Of a stretch of DNA of 64,000 nt, positions 31,729-41,500 are shown piece by piece. Under the pieces are notes generated by a model, which was not told where the DNA came from, made no database searches, and saw only the letters and a program-made list of their open reading frames with translations. This DNA is from Parabacteroides sp. (GTDB taxonomy: Bacteria; Bacteroidota; Bacteroidia; Bacteroidales; Tannerellaceae), in the NCBI GenBank assembly GCA_019417325.1, contig DXVO01000007.1:1-64000 (forward strand), in the 5' to 3' direction. The translations under genes were made by a program, and so were the position numbers. The first letter of the stretch is position 1. Every line of letters starts with the position of its first letter.

Positions 31729-34700
31729 TTAAAAAGTAATATCTAACCCGACAGAGAAAGTTTTTGATAAAGGATAACTTCGTCCGTTACTATCGGCGAC
31801 CGGTTGTTCCGGATCAATATAATCTGTGACAAATGGAGTCCATGTAATCAGATTCTCACCACTGATATATAAACGGCAGTTCTGTACAAAAATCTTTTTC
31901 ATCCACCGCTCCGGAAGAGTATAACCGATAACCAGGTTTTTCAAACGTAAATAGCCTATGTTTTGGATGTATTTATCATTTGGGTCTCTTAAGCATCCTC
32001 CGCTATTTAATGCGGTATAACCTCTTAACAGGGGGAAATACGCATCTGTATTCTCCGGGGTCCAAACCAAATCATTGAAATTCTTCGGAGTAAAAGAAAA
32101 ATAAGGACGGGAATAAGGTCCCCAGAATTTATCCGCGTTTGCACTTGGATACCAATCTCTGCGACCTATACCCTGAAAAAAGGCTGACACATCTATTCCA
32201 TTCCAACTGGCATTCAGGTTAACCCCGTAATTATAACGGGGCTCTGAATTTCCGATAATCTCCATATCTCCAGGATCATCTGCGGTCTTTTTTCCCGGAG
32301 AAATAACCTTATCGCCATTAAGATCTCTAAACTTCAAATCACCTGCCCGTAAATGTCCCCATTCTCCCGGGGCTTTTTGGATTTGAGTATTTACTAATTT
32401 TTGATCTACATTCCAATTGGTAGCTTCCTCATCAGTCTTAAAGAACCCATCAATACGGTATCCCCATATCTCACCGAATTTTTCTCCTTCATAGTGATTC
32501 GCCAGTAATTTATTCGGATTGTCATAACGGGTAATCTCAGATACAGCATCACCTAAAACAAACGATATGCCATAATTAAAAGGTTTTCCTTTCAAGTCAA
32601 ACTGGTCTTTCCAACTGATAACTAATTCATACCCTTTAGTTCTAAGGTCTCCGGCATTTTGTTGTGGTGAAGCTGCTCCGAAAACGGAAGGAAGTGTTTT
32701 CCCGGGTACCAGCATATCCGTGGTGTTACGAACATAGGCATCACCCGATACGTTCAATCGGCTATTCAAGAAACTAAGATCAAGACCGACGTTAACAGTT
32801 GTTGCCTTCTCCCAAGTCAAGTTGTCAATAATCGGATTCGGGGAACTTACATTCTGTGTTTTTTGTCCATCGATCAACCAATTAGACAAACTCATATTCA
32901 TAGTTGAAATATAAGGGTAGTAGTTAGGGCTTTTTGTATTTACTGCCTGATTTCCTAATGAGCCATAGGATGCCCTGATTTTCAAATTATTTACGACTTC
33001 TTTTGCTTTCTCGAAAAAAGCCTCTTCACTTAATCTCCATCCTGCAGAAACAGAGGGAAAAAAGCCATATCGCATGCCTGACTTGAATCTGGAAGTTCCA
33101 TCATACCGACCATTTACCTCTATCAGATACCGATCGTTAAAGTCATAATTAGCGCGGAAGAATGCGCCAAACAAAGCATAATCATAAGCACCTCCTTCTA
33201 CTAACATATCACCGGTTGCCAGTTGTAAATCATTCAGTGATTCTGATATCAAGTTTTTGCGAGAAGCAAAAAGGCGGGAATGCTTTTTATTCTCATAATT
33301 CACGCCAGCAGTTAAACCTACAGTGTGTTTTCCGAATGTTTGATTATAATTTGCATATACATTTGCGACATGCATTGGGTCAAACCACATCGTTTTTTTT
33401 AGCTGATCTGTATTGTAATTAGGAACTTCTTGAATAATGCCCGGTTGTATTGAGTAAGTTGCAACTGTAGAGCGATACCAATCATCTGCTATATAGAAAG
33501 AATACGTATAATCCGCATTCAATTTGATATATTTAGTTATATCAAGTTCTAAGCTCGTTGTTGTTGTAAATTCATGGATTCCCTTTGCGCCTTTTGTTCC
33601 GCCGTTAAGTAGCATCGCATAAAGACCGTCACCAATAGAATAATTATTTTTCAATGTATTATAAGTAGCTGTTCCATCCGGATTTATTGGAGCATAGCAG
33701 GGTAAGGCATGAACTGTTACATATACGAAATTAGGATTACCTCCACCTTCACGTCCATAATAAGTATAATTCTTGTCGTAATATGAAGTATTGTTAGAAA
33801 CTTTCAGGAAAGGGAATAACTGTGCATTGATTTTACTACGGAAATTGTAAGATGTAAACTTATCCGTATTGATCTTCATAATGCCATCTTTCGTATAAAA
33901 ATTACCAGAAAGCAGAAAATTGATTTTTTCTGTGCCTCCGGATAAATTTATACTGTGAGACTGGGAAGGTTGATGTGAATTAAATACAGTATTCCACCAG
34001 TCATAGTTTCCATAATAATTATAAATGTCCTTGCCATTTACATTCTTCACTACAGTCCAGGGGCGAGAAGGATCTTCTGTCTTATCATATCTGCGCGCCT
34101 CTAACTCCGCCATATCTTCATCGGTATAACGAGTATATGTGTTTCCTGTGGCACGACGGAATGCTTCATCCAATAAAGAAACGGCCTCATACCCCGAAGT
34201 CATAAAGTCGGTACGAACCGTAGGCTTGGATGTTGCAAAAAATGTCCCATAAGAAATACTCATTTTTCCTGCTTTCGCACTCTTTGTTGTCACCAGGATT
34301 ACACCAAATGCACCACGAGCTCCATAAACGGCAGAAGCCGCAGCATCTTTCAACACTGATACCGACTCGATATCTTTAGGATTTACACGATTAATATCTC
34401 CCGGAACACCATCAATCAGCACCAATGGCTCGCCTCCATTAATTGATGCTTGTCCACGAACATTAATAGATCCCCCAGCACCCGGTTCTCCTGTAGAAAA
34501 GGTGATATTTACATTTGGCATGGTCCCTTGCAATATTTGAGTTGCATTAGATACAGGTCTGTTTTCTAATTCTTTAGCGGAAATTTGCGCCACAGCTCCT
34601 GTTAGATTAACTTTCTTTTGTACACCATATCCAACTACAACAACCTCATCCAGGTTTTGTGTGTCTTCCGTAAGCTTTATTTCTACTGTAGATTGATTTT

Positions 34701-35268
34701 TTACTACAATTTCTTTGGAATTATAACCTATGTAAGATATTAAAAGAATATCTGAAGGTGAGGCTTCTATACTATAGTTCCCATCTAAATCCGTAATAGT
34801 TCCAATTGTAGAACCTTTTACTATGATGTTGGCGCCAATGATAGGTTCCCCACTCAGATCTGTTACCCGGCCAGTTATTTTTTTTGTTTGCTGATTTTTC
34901 GGTTTATTTTCTATACGATTAAATAAATAAATTTTTCCGCTTTTAATTTCATAACCCAAGGGTGTTCCTTCTGCTAATTTATCCAAGACCTGAGTAAGTT
35001 CTGCATTAGTAAAGTTCATACTAATCCTCCGATTTACATCTACGACCTGGTTACTATAAGCGATATTAAAACCTGTTTGGGCAGTGATAGTCGCCAGTAC
35101 TTTTTCTACTTTAGCATTCTCTAACGTAATAGAAACTTGTTGAGCCCTAGCTGTAAAGCTTAGTAAGGATAGAACTAAAAACAGAAAGGTTAACTTTATG
35201 ACATCCGGTGTTTTCTCAATTAATATTAAAAGGCACCTGCGCCGAGGGCTTTCTTGCTTTTCTTTCAT
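31729..35268 (-). CDS. SusC/RagA TonB-dependent transporter with STN domain
   Basis: A 1179-residue outer-membrane transporter. A long N-terminus with a signal segment (LTFLFLVLSLLSFTARAQQ) leads to an STN domain (about 45-115: ITLENAKVEKVLATITAQTG). A carboxypeptidase-regulatory-like domain follows (about 130-215: GRVTDLSGEPIIGANI), then the TonB-linked motif DEVVVVGYGVQKK, the plug, and a 22-strand barrel ending FSVGLDITF. The STN domain is the hallmark of transporters that signal to a FecR-type anti-sigma factor. fecR and an ECF sigma gene lie directly upstream, so substrate uptake probably induces the locus. Confidence 0.94.
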   Translation of the reverse strand: MKEKQESPRRRCLLILIEKTPDVIKLTFLFLVLSLLSFTARAQQVSITLENAKVEKVLATITAQTGFNIAYSNQVVDVNRRISMNFTNAELTQVLDKLAEGTPLGYEIKSGKIYLFNRIENKPKNQQTKKITGRVTDLSGEPIIGANIIVKGSTIGTITDLDGNYSIEASPSDILLISYIGYNSKEIVVKNQSTVEIKLTEDTQNLDEVVVVGYGVQKKVNLTGAVAQISAKELENRPVSNATQILQGTMPNVNITFSTGEPGAGGSINVRGQASINGGEPLVLIDGVPGDINRVNPKDIESVSVLKDAAASAVYGARGAFGVILVTTKSAKAGKMSISYGTFFATSKPTVRTDFMTSGYEAVSLLDEAFRRATGNTYTRYTDEDMAELEARRYDKTEDPSRPWTVVKNVNGKDIYNYYGNYDWWNTVFNSHQPSQSHSINLSGGTEKINFLLSGNFYTKDGIMKINTDKFTSYNFRSKINAQLFPFLKVSNNTSYYDKNYTYYGREGGGNPNFVYVTVHALPCYAPINPDGTATYNTLKNNYSIGDGLYAMLLNGGTKGAKGIHEFTTTTSLELDITKYIKLNADYTYSFYIADDWYRSTVATYSIQPGIIQEVPNYNTDQLKKTMWFDPMHVANVYANYNQTFGKHTVGLTAGVNYENKKHSRLFASRKNLISESLNDLQLATGDMLVEGGAYDYALFGAFFRANYDFNDRYLIEVNGRYDGTSRFKSGMRYGFFPSVSAGWRLSEEAFFEKAKEVVNNLKIRASYGSLGNQAVNTKSPNYYPYISTMNMSLSNWLIDGQKTQNVSSPNPIIDNLTWEKATTVNVGLDLSFLNSRLNVSGDAYVRNTTDMLVPGKTLPSVFGAASPQQNAGDLRTKGYELVISWKDQFDLKGKPFNYGISFVLGDAVSEITRYDNPNKLLANHYEGEKFGEIWGYRIDGFFKTDEEATNWNVDQKLVNTQIQKAPGEWGHLRAGDLKFRDLNGDKVISPGKKTADDPGDMEIIGNSEPRYNYGVNLNASWNGIDVSAFFQGIGRRDWYPSANADKFWGPYSRPYFSFTPKNFNDLVWTPENTDAYFPLLRGYTALNSGGCLRDPNDKYIQNIGYLRLKNLVIGYTLPERWMKKIFVQNCRLYISGENLITWTPFVTDYIDPEQPVADSNGRSYPLSKTFSVGLDITF

Positions 35269-35323
35269 ATATTTGTATTGATTTAATAGTTTGTATTAGA
35301 AATTTATTTTTAATACGATCGGC

Positions 35324-35351
35324 AGCCGAAAAATGTAGGAGTTTTTCGGCT
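35324..35351. terminator. hairpin between fecR and susC
   Basis: AGCCGAAAAA (35324-35333) pairs perfectly with TTTTTCGGCT (35342-35351) around an 8-nt loop. It lies between fecR and susC, both read leftward. It may end most sigma/fecR transcripts so that susC depends on its own promoter. No long T tract follows on the minus strand, so termination is uncertain. Confidence 0.5.
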
Positions 35352-35480
35352 GTTTCTATGTTGTCTATTTATGAGGAATCCATAGGCATATCTATTTTAA
35401 GGTTAACATTCTATTTCCTGCTCTCCTATAAAATAGACACACGGCAAATTAAAAAGGATGAGTCGCTGTAGTTGATTTTT

Positions 35481-36470
35481 TTATTTTTTCATCCGGATTT
35501 CTATTTTTCCTTCTTTTTCTTCGAATAGTACAGGTGTGATTTTTCCTAATTCATTTAGTACTGCTGTTAGATTTGTACTATCAGTTGTAATCGTATAGGT
35601 ATATTTCAAGGCTGTGGAGTCTTTTACCTCAAAAGATACATTATAGGTTCTGGCTACTGTCTTTATCACCTCTGATAAAGGTGCATTTTTAAATACTAAC
35701 ACATTCCGTCTCCATGCAGAGTATAATTTGACATCGTGTGAACGAACGACCTCACAACGTCCTGATGCTTTATCGTAAACTGCTTTTTCTCCGGGACGTA
35801 ATTGGTATGGTTGGGAAGATTTGGATTTTAGTTCGATTGAGCCTGATTCTAAAGCAATGAATATGGCATCTTCTTCCGGATAGGCTTTTACATCAAAAGT
35901 AGTTCCTAAAACTTTGATATCCATATGGGAAAGGTCTACGATAAACGGTCTGTTCTTATTTTTTGCGATCTCAAACCAAGCTTCCCCTTCCAAATAGACT
36001 TTACGTTCGGAAAGACCAAATTTTTTCGGATACCGTATACGGCTCCCTGAATTTAAATGAACCTTGCTTCCGTCTTGGAACAGTACCTGCATACGCTCGC
36101 CATTAGGTACATAAACCTCATCGTATCCGTCATCAGCTAATAAATTTACTTGTGAATTCACCTGTATAAAAAGTCCGATAAATAAAGCTATAGGTATCAG
36201 AATAGCTGCGGCATACGCAATGAAACGATGTATCCGTTGGCGATGCAGTTGGCGCATGATTTGTTGGTACATCACGGCTGATGGTATTGGATGATCGATC
36301 CATTCTTCTTCCTGCCCTATATTAACGGTTTTCTCATCCATGTCCATACGGTTTGAGAGCCAAGCTTGCCCTTCCGGCGTCTTGAACCAATGAATCACCT
36401 CACGAGCTTCTTCGGGAGTCGCTTCGTTATTCAGCGTTCTTTCTATAATTGGCAGATCGGGTATTTTCAT
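35481..36470 (-). CDS. FecR-family anti-sigma factor
   Basis: A 329-residue single-pass protein. The N-terminal cytoplasmic part (residues 1-75: ATPEEAREVIHWFKTPEGQAWL) should hold the sigma factor. A membrane helix spans about 82-105. The periplasmic FecR domain (about 115-215: VYVPNGERMQVLFQDGSKVH, then VYLEGEAWFEI) and the C-terminal DUF4974 domain (about 255-325) would touch the STN domain of SusC. It follows the sigma gene by 38 nt. FecR-type proteins both restrain and help activate their ECF partner. Confidence 0.92.
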   Translation of the reverse strand: MKIPDLPIIERTLNNEATPEEAREVIHWFKTPEGQAWLSNRMDMDEKTVNIGQEEEWIDHPIPSAVMYQQIMRQLHRQRIHRFIAYAAAILIPIALFIGLFIQVNSQVNLLADDGYDEVYVPNGERMQVLFQDGSKVHLNSGSRIRYPKKFGLSERKVYLEGEAWFEIAKNKNRPFIVDLSHMDIKVLGTTFDVKAYPEEDAIFIALESGSIELKSKSSQPYQLRPGEKAVYDKASGRCEVVRSHDVKLYSAWRRNVLVFKNAPLSEVIKTVARTYNVSFEVKDSTALKYTYTITTDSTNLTAVLNELGKITPVLFEEKEGKIEIRMKK

Positions 36471-36508
36471 ATAATATACGTTCCTTTACTAATTGACACG
36501 TCAGACGA

Positions 36509-37102
36509 TCAATAGGATGAGTTATACAAATATAAAAGAAATAAAAATAACCGTTCAAAATGTGTCCGCAGTATTTTTATAACTTGGGCATAGTGAGTTT
36601 TAACCGTAGGGACCGAAATATTCATCTTATCCGCAATTTCTTGGTTCGATAGATTTCCTTTCAGTTTATATAGACAGACCTGTCTTTTTTGTTCTGGCAG
36701 ATGTCCGATCACTTGGTAGAAATGTTCCATCATGTCTTTCTCTTCTATCTTAGCCAATAACTCATCCTCATATTCTGGTGAAGATTGCACGATCTCATAG
36801 TTTTTCTCTAGTGCACTATTATTATTCCTGATTTCGTTCAATACATGATTTTTTAGCATTGTATATAGATAGTTTCTCAGGTTCACTTTTATTATTAATA
36901 GGGAGCGTGATTCCCATAGTTTTAAGAATATTTGCTGTACGACGTCTTCCGTAGCAAATGAGTTTTTCAGGTATTTATACGCCAATACGTACAGCAATTT
37001 ATGATATCGCTCATAAATTGCTGTAAACGCATCTTCACTCCCCTTTCTCAAAGCAGAAAGCAGAGCTTCGTCACTCTGTGTGGATTTCTGGAAAAAAGAC
37101 AT
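36509..37102 (-). CDS. ECF sigma factor (FecI-like, Bacteroidetes type)
   Basis: A 197-residue RNA polymerase sigma-70 factor. Region 2 (about 15-85) has AFTAIYERYHKLLYVLAYKY and DVVQQIFLKLWE. Region 4 (about 125-185) has LPEQKRQVCLYKLKGNLSNQ, EIADKMNISVPTVKTHYAQV. It should direct transcription of the SusCD locus when FecR is signalled. It begins 22 nt after the M16 peptidase stop, with no obvious promoter in that gap, so it may be co-transcribed with the peptidase. Confidence 0.93.
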   Translation of the reverse strand: MSFFQKSTQSDEALLSALRKGSEDAFTAIYERYHKLLYVLAYKYLKNSFATEDVVQQIFLKLWESRSLLIIKVNLRNYLYTMLKNHVLNEIRNNNSALEKNYEIVQSSPEYEDELLAKIEEKDMMEHFYQVIGHLPEQKRQVCLYKLKGNLSNQEIADKMNISVPTVKTHYAQVIKILRTHFERLFLFLLYLYNSSY

Positions 37103-37123
37103 TTATCGTTAATGAATTCAATA

Positions 37124-39946
37124 TCACGGCTCTGACTCCATGACCACTTCAATTCGATTGCCTTGTTTCAACAGTTTTTTGATGAATTGTTGGATTTTGG
37201 CAGGAGTGATGCCATTTAATGTTTCAATATAATTAGTTTCCCCGTTGAAACCTCTAAAATAGTAATTATCCAACGTATTCAACCAGTAACTGTTTTCCTG
37301 AAGATTTTCAGCATGTCTTTTTAGTATATTATCTTTTGTCTTTTTGAAATCTTCTTCGCGCGGTCCGGATTTTGCGATATTTTCCAGTTCGGTGATAACG
37401 ATTTTATTCATCTGTTCCCGTTTGGCAGGGTCTGTATCGAAATATGCCTGGAAGAAAGTCTGACCTTCCGGGAAATAAGACAGTTGTCCTGAGGTTTGAA
37501 CACCATAGGTTCCTCCTGCTTCTTCGCGAACTTTTTCCATATAAACCAAATCGAGTACCTGTTTCAACATTGACATCGTTAAAATGTTTTCGAGATTATA
37601 TTCTATATTTCCCGACCAGAAATTAACTACAGATGCTTTGGGTGTTTCCAGTTTACGTTTGAATATATTGGTATAATCACCTTTACGAATGGCAGGAACT
37701 TCTGCCGGATTACCTTTTTCTATACGTCCTTGGGTAGGTAATGTTGCCAGATATTGTTCTATATAAGGACGCATTGCGTCTATATTAAGGTTGCCTACGA
37801 ATGTAAAGACAAAATCGGAAGCATCGGCGAACCGTTCTTTGTACATCTGCATGATACGCAGATAATTGATATGCTCGAAATCGGCTGCAGTAATTCGGGC
37901 AGCACGTGGATTATTTTTATAAATGGCTTCTGTTAGCGTATCGCTGAAAGCAACCATCGGATTTAGCTCCAGGTTTTTTAATTGGGCTTTCATGCGTTCT
38001 TCAAAAGAAAGATAAGCCTCTTCGTCTATACGAGGTGCCGTAAAGCAGAGGTAAATCAATTCAAATAAAGTCTTTACATCTTCCGGAGTGGAGTTGCCGT
38101 TTAAATCTTCACTGTTTAACCCGAGCGTAGCGGAACAGGAAACCATCTTTCCTGCAAGTATCTTATTTAGCTCTGTCGCAGAGAAATTACCAAGTCCTCC
38201 CAAGCCGATAACTTCGTTGAATATTTTGAGATTATCAATATCTTTTTTGCCGAATAGCGTACTACCTCCGGGGCTGGTTGCTGTCATCAGAATTTCATCA
38301 TCTTTAAAATCAGTGTGTTTTAGCACCACTTTAACACCATTACTTAAAGTCATGACAGTTGCATCGAATAATGGGTCTACTTTGCTTTCCTTGATTGTTC
38401 CGGGAGTAGGTAGAACCGGAATAAGCGGTTCGTTGGAAACGGTCTCTTTGTAAGGTTCTACCGGAAGTTGTTGTGCTTTGATAAAGTCGGCAAGTAGTTG
38501 CGCTTCAGTCGGGTATTTAAGACCTTCTTTTTCCGGTCCGCTTAAAGTTATGATAATATTTTTGTCGCCAACCAACTCTTTTGCGTACCGGTTGATTTCT
38601 TCTATCGGTAACTTAGGTGCAATCTGGCTGATAAGTGCATATTCTGTTTCTATACCGGGAATATAACCTCCATCAGTAAAATGCCGGACATATTCGTTGG
38701 TATAGCTACGGTTCTTTTGTTTGTCACGATCTTTAAACAATGATTCATATTGTTTCAGTATATTGGTGCGGGCACGTTCGTATTCGGATGCTGTAAAACC
38801 GTAACGTTTAATCCGTTCAGCTTCCGTAACGAGGGCATCCATCGCACGCTTTACATCTCCTTCTTTTACCAAGGCTGCTAATGAAAAAGCTCCTTTGGTT
38901 TTGGTAATAATGAAGTCTCCATCAGAAGCACTTGCTGCAACAAAAGGAGGGTTTGCTTTTTGTACGATTTCGGAGAAACGTTCGTTAATCATTGTTTCAA
39001 CAGCACTTTCCATATAGTCCTTCACTAATCCGGCTACTGTTGCGTACATTTCGGCAGGCATCTTTTCATGTTTGTAGAGAATGGAAAGGATGGTGTTGGA
39101 AGCTTCCTTGTCTGTAGCAATGGCAACCAATGGCTCGTCATTGTCGGCAACTGTAAAGAATTCACGTTTTGCCGGGTTTACAGGTGCGGGAATATCACTG
39201 AATATCTTTTTGATATCAGCTTCTACTTGGTCTACATTTACATCCCCAACAATAATGATTGCCTGTAAATCCGGGCGATACCATTTTTTATAATAAGCAC
39301 GTAGTTCATCCGGTTTGAAGTTCTCGATTACATCAATTGTGCCGATAGGCATACGATGGGCATACCGGTTATCCGGTAGAATTTTAGGTAATTGTTGTTC
39401 TAGAATACGCATTTGTGCGTTTTGACGGGTACGCCATTCTTCCCGGATTACATTTCGTTCTTTTGCAATAGCTGTATCTGCCAATGTGATAAAACCAGAC
39501 CAGTCGTGCAGGATTAGCAGACAGGAATCTACCGCATTTTTATTTGTTACCGGCGCATTCATAATCATGTAGACTGTTTCATCGAAGCTGGTATATGCGT
39601 TGAAGTTTTCGCCTCCACGCATACCGATACTTTCTGTAAAATCATCCATGCCGTGACCAGGAAAATTTTTTGTCCCGTCAAAAGCCATATGTTCAAGGAA
39701 ATGCGCCAATCCACGCTGGTTTTCTTCTTCAAGAATTGAACCGACATTTTGTGCTATAAAAAAATCCGCACGGTCTTTGGGTTGGGCATTTTGCCGGATA
39801 TAATAAGTCAATCCGTTATCGAGTTTACCATAGCGTACTTTCGGGTCTATGGGAAGGGATGGGATGGCGCTCTGTTGTGCCATTAGCTGGAATGCAGCCA
39901 GCATCCAGAATAACAGACCGGAAAATAAAATTCGTTTGTACTTCAT
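37124..39946 (-). CDS. exported M16-family zinc metalloprotease
   Basis: A 940-residue periplasmic or surface protease with a signal peptide (residues 1-23, LAAFQLMAQQ). It has two pitrilysin-like halves. The N-terminal half carries the inverted zinc motif His82-Phe-Leu-Glu85-His86 (GLAHFLEHMAFDGTKNFPG), with the distal Glu in the following helices. The C-terminal half (from about 525, LSNGVKVVLKHTDF) lacks the motif, as is normal. M16 enzymes degrade peptides in a closed chamber. A full consensus promoter lies upstream. The sigma factor gene follows on the same strand. Confidence 0.9.
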   Translation of the reverse strand: MKYKRILFSGLLFWMLAAFQLMAQQSAIPSLPIDPKVRYGKLDNGLTYYIRQNAQPKDRADFFIAQNVGSILEEENQRGLAHFLEHMAFDGTKNFPGHGMDDFTESIGMRGGENFNAYTSFDETVYMIMNAPVTNKNAVDSCLLILHDWSGFITLADTAIAKERNVIREEWRTRQNAQMRILEQQLPKILPDNRYAHRMPIGTIDVIENFKPDELRAYYKKWYRPDLQAIIIVGDVNVDQVEADIKKIFSDIPAPVNPAKREFFTVADNDEPLVAIATDKEASNTILSILYKHEKMPAEMYATVAGLVKDYMESAVETMINERFSEIVQKANPPFVAASASDGDFIITKTKGAFSLAALVKEGDVKRAMDALVTEAERIKRYGFTASEYERARTNILKQYESLFKDRDKQKNRSYTNEYVRHFTDGGYIPGIETEYALISQIAPKLPIEEINRYAKELVGDKNIIITLSGPEKEGLKYPTEAQLLADFIKAQQLPVEPYKETVSNEPLIPVLPTPGTIKESKVDPLFDATVMTLSNGVKVVLKHTDFKDDEILMTATSPGGSTLFGKKDIDNLKIFNEVIGLGGLGNFSATELNKILAGKMVSCSATLGLNSEDLNGNSTPEDVKTLFELIYLCFTAPRIDEEAYLSFEERMKAQLKNLELNPMVAFSDTLTEAIYKNNPRAARITAADFEHINYLRIMQMYKERFADASDFVFTFVGNLNIDAMRPYIEQYLATLPTQGRIEKGNPAEVPAIRKGDYTNIFKRKLETPKASVVNFWSGNIEYNLENILTMSMLKQVLDLVYMEKVREEAGGTYGVQTSGQLSYFPEGQTFFQAYFDTDPAKREQMNKIVITELENIAKSGPREEDFKKTKDNILKRHAENLQENSYWLNTLDNYYFRGFNGETNYIETLNGITPAKIQQFIKKLLKQGNRIEVVMESEP

Positions 39947-39995
39947 AATCTTTATTTGTATATTAATATTGGGCTTCTGTTTTTAGGGGCGTAGG

Positions 39996-40026
39996 CAAAT
40001 GTAGACAGTTTTTCTATAAAAACAAA
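39996..40026 (-). promoter_or_regulatory. promoter of the M16 protease gene
   Basis: The minus strand reads TTTG (40026-40023), 19 nt, then TACATTTG (40003-39996): both elements of the Bacteroidetes promoter at ideal spacing. The leader is about 45 nt. Confidence 0.72.
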
Positions 40027-40069
40027 TGAAGAGCAGAAACGTTTTATCCGGGTTATAAAAAGCAGATTA

Positions 40070-40101
40070 TTTGCTTGTTAATATAGAAAGCTTTAATTTT
40101 G
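40070..40101 (+). promoter_or_regulatory. promoter of the GT87-like gene
   Basis: TTTG at 40070-40073 is followed after 20 nt by TAATTTTG at 40094-40101. Both elements match, 48 nt before the start codon. It is back to back with the protease promoter. Confidence 0.72.
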
Positions 40102-40148
40102 TCTCCCAAACTCTATTTATTATTATTTTAATCTTTTATCACCTTTAG

Positions 40149-41339
40149 ATGAACCAATTGAAGCAGTGGGTTTCTAACCCCGTTTTTAGGAAGGATAGTA
40201 CGGTTTTTTCTGTTTGGATGTTTTTGGGGCTATTATATGCCGTGATAAAACTTCTGATGGGAAAGTTTAATAATTACAGAATATTTGAACACGTGTTTGT
40301 ACATGCTACAAACGGGCAACCTCTTTATATAGAGTATCCGGCACAATATTATGATGTAAATCATTATGGATTGTTATTTGCAGCAGTGATCGCTCTTTTT
40401 GCCGTGCTGCCGGAATGGTTAGGTATGACTTTGTGGATACTTGCCAATACTATTTTTCTTTATTATGCTATTAGCCAGTTACCAATTACTCATAATCAGA
40501 AAATATTAATTTATTGGTATGCGATATTTGAATTGATGACAGCGCAGGGTGTACAGCAGTTTAATATCTCAATTGCTGCGATTATTATTCTGACTTTCGT
40601 TTGTATAGAGAAGGAAAGGGATTTCTGGGCTGCATTTCTAATTATATTTGGAACATTTATAAAGATTTATCCGGTAGTGGGACTCGCCTTTTTCTTTTTC
40701 TCTAAACATAAAGTCCGCTTTATTCTATATTGTTTGTTGTGGGGCGTTATCTTTTTCTTTGTGCCTGTTTTATATACACCAGGATTAGACTATACTTTGG
40801 AACAGTATACCGAATGGTTTCATTCCATACGGTTAAAGCATGGGCAGAATCTTTTTGCAGATGCCCAAAATGTATCTTTATTGGGCGCCGTGCGTAAAAT
40901 ATCGGGTTGTGCTACTTATAACGATTTATGGTTGATTGTCCCGGGATTAATATTATTCTTCATCCCTTATCTGAGAATTATCCAATATAAACATCAGGCT
41001 TTTCGCTTGATGTTGCTGGCAAATATCCTGTTGTTTGTTGTTTTATTCAGTACAGGGACAGAAGCAAGTGGGTATGTATTGGCTATGATTGGGGTTGCTA
41101 TCTGGTATATATGCAGTCCTTCCGGTTATTCGAAATATAAAAACTGGCTGTTTATAGCTACATTGGTAATTGTAGGATTATCCACAACAGAATTGGTACC
41201 TCCTTTTATACGAAATGGATTTATCCGTCCATATGTGGTAAAGGCGTGGCCTTGTATTCTCGTTTGGTTAACAGTTTGTTATGAAATGATATTTCTTGAT
41301 TTTCGAACAATATCTATTGGTGGTACCGAACGTAAATGA
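40149..41339 (+). CDS. GT87-like (DUF2029) membrane glycosyltransferase
   Basis: A 396-residue polytopic inner-membrane protein with about ten helices. HATNGQPLYIEYPAQYYDVNHYG near residues 55-80 has the acidic loop position typical of GT-C mannosyltransferases. FIKIYPVVGLAFFFF is the DUF2029/GT87 hallmark (GxxxKxxP-like). GT87 enzymes use polyprenyl-phosphate mannose or related donors to build extracytoplasmic glycans. The acceptor is unknown. It precedes another large membrane glycosyltransferase-like gene on the same strand, with a 161-nt gap and its own -7 box. Confidence 0.75.
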   Translation: MNQLKQWVSNPVFRKDSTVFSVWMFLGLLYAVIKLLMGKFNNYRIFEHVFVHATNGQPLYIEYPAQYYDVNHYGLLFAAVIALFAVLPEWLGMTLWILANTIFLYYAISQLPITHNQKILIYWYAIFELMTAQGVQQFNISIAAIIILTFVCIEKERDFWAAFLIIFGTFIKIYPVVGLAFFFFSKHKVRFILYCLLWGVIFFFVPVLYTPGLDYTLEQYTEWFHSIRLKHGQNLFADAQNVSLLGAVRKISGCATYNDLWLIVPGLILFFIPYLRIIQYKHQAFRLMLLANILLFVVLFSTGTEASGYVLAMIGVAIWYICSPSGYSKYKNWLFIATLVIVGLSTTELVPPFIRNGFIRPYVVKAWPCILVWLTVCYEMIFLDFRTISIGGTERK

Positions 41340-41432
41340 CGCAGTAGCGTTTCTGTCTCATTTTTAATATATTTCTAATCTCTTCGACACAATTTAGGAA
41401 GTTTCAGGTGGTAGGTTTTAAACGTAAATGTT

Positions 41433-41440
41433 TACCTTTG
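41433..41440 (+). promoter_or_regulatory. -7 box of the DUF2723 gene
   Basis: TACCTTTG lies 60 nt before the ATG at 41501. No -33 TTTG is found at the expected distance. Confidence 0.55.
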
Positions 41441-41500
41441 CGCCCGACTGTCCGTGTGAGGATAGCTGGATTGATAAATTAATAATTTACTTTATACCGT

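Noticed and set aside
35208..35471. 87-codon frame between susC and fecR
   Set aside because: It overlaps the susC 5' end on the other strand and the intergenic hairpin; no supporting signals.
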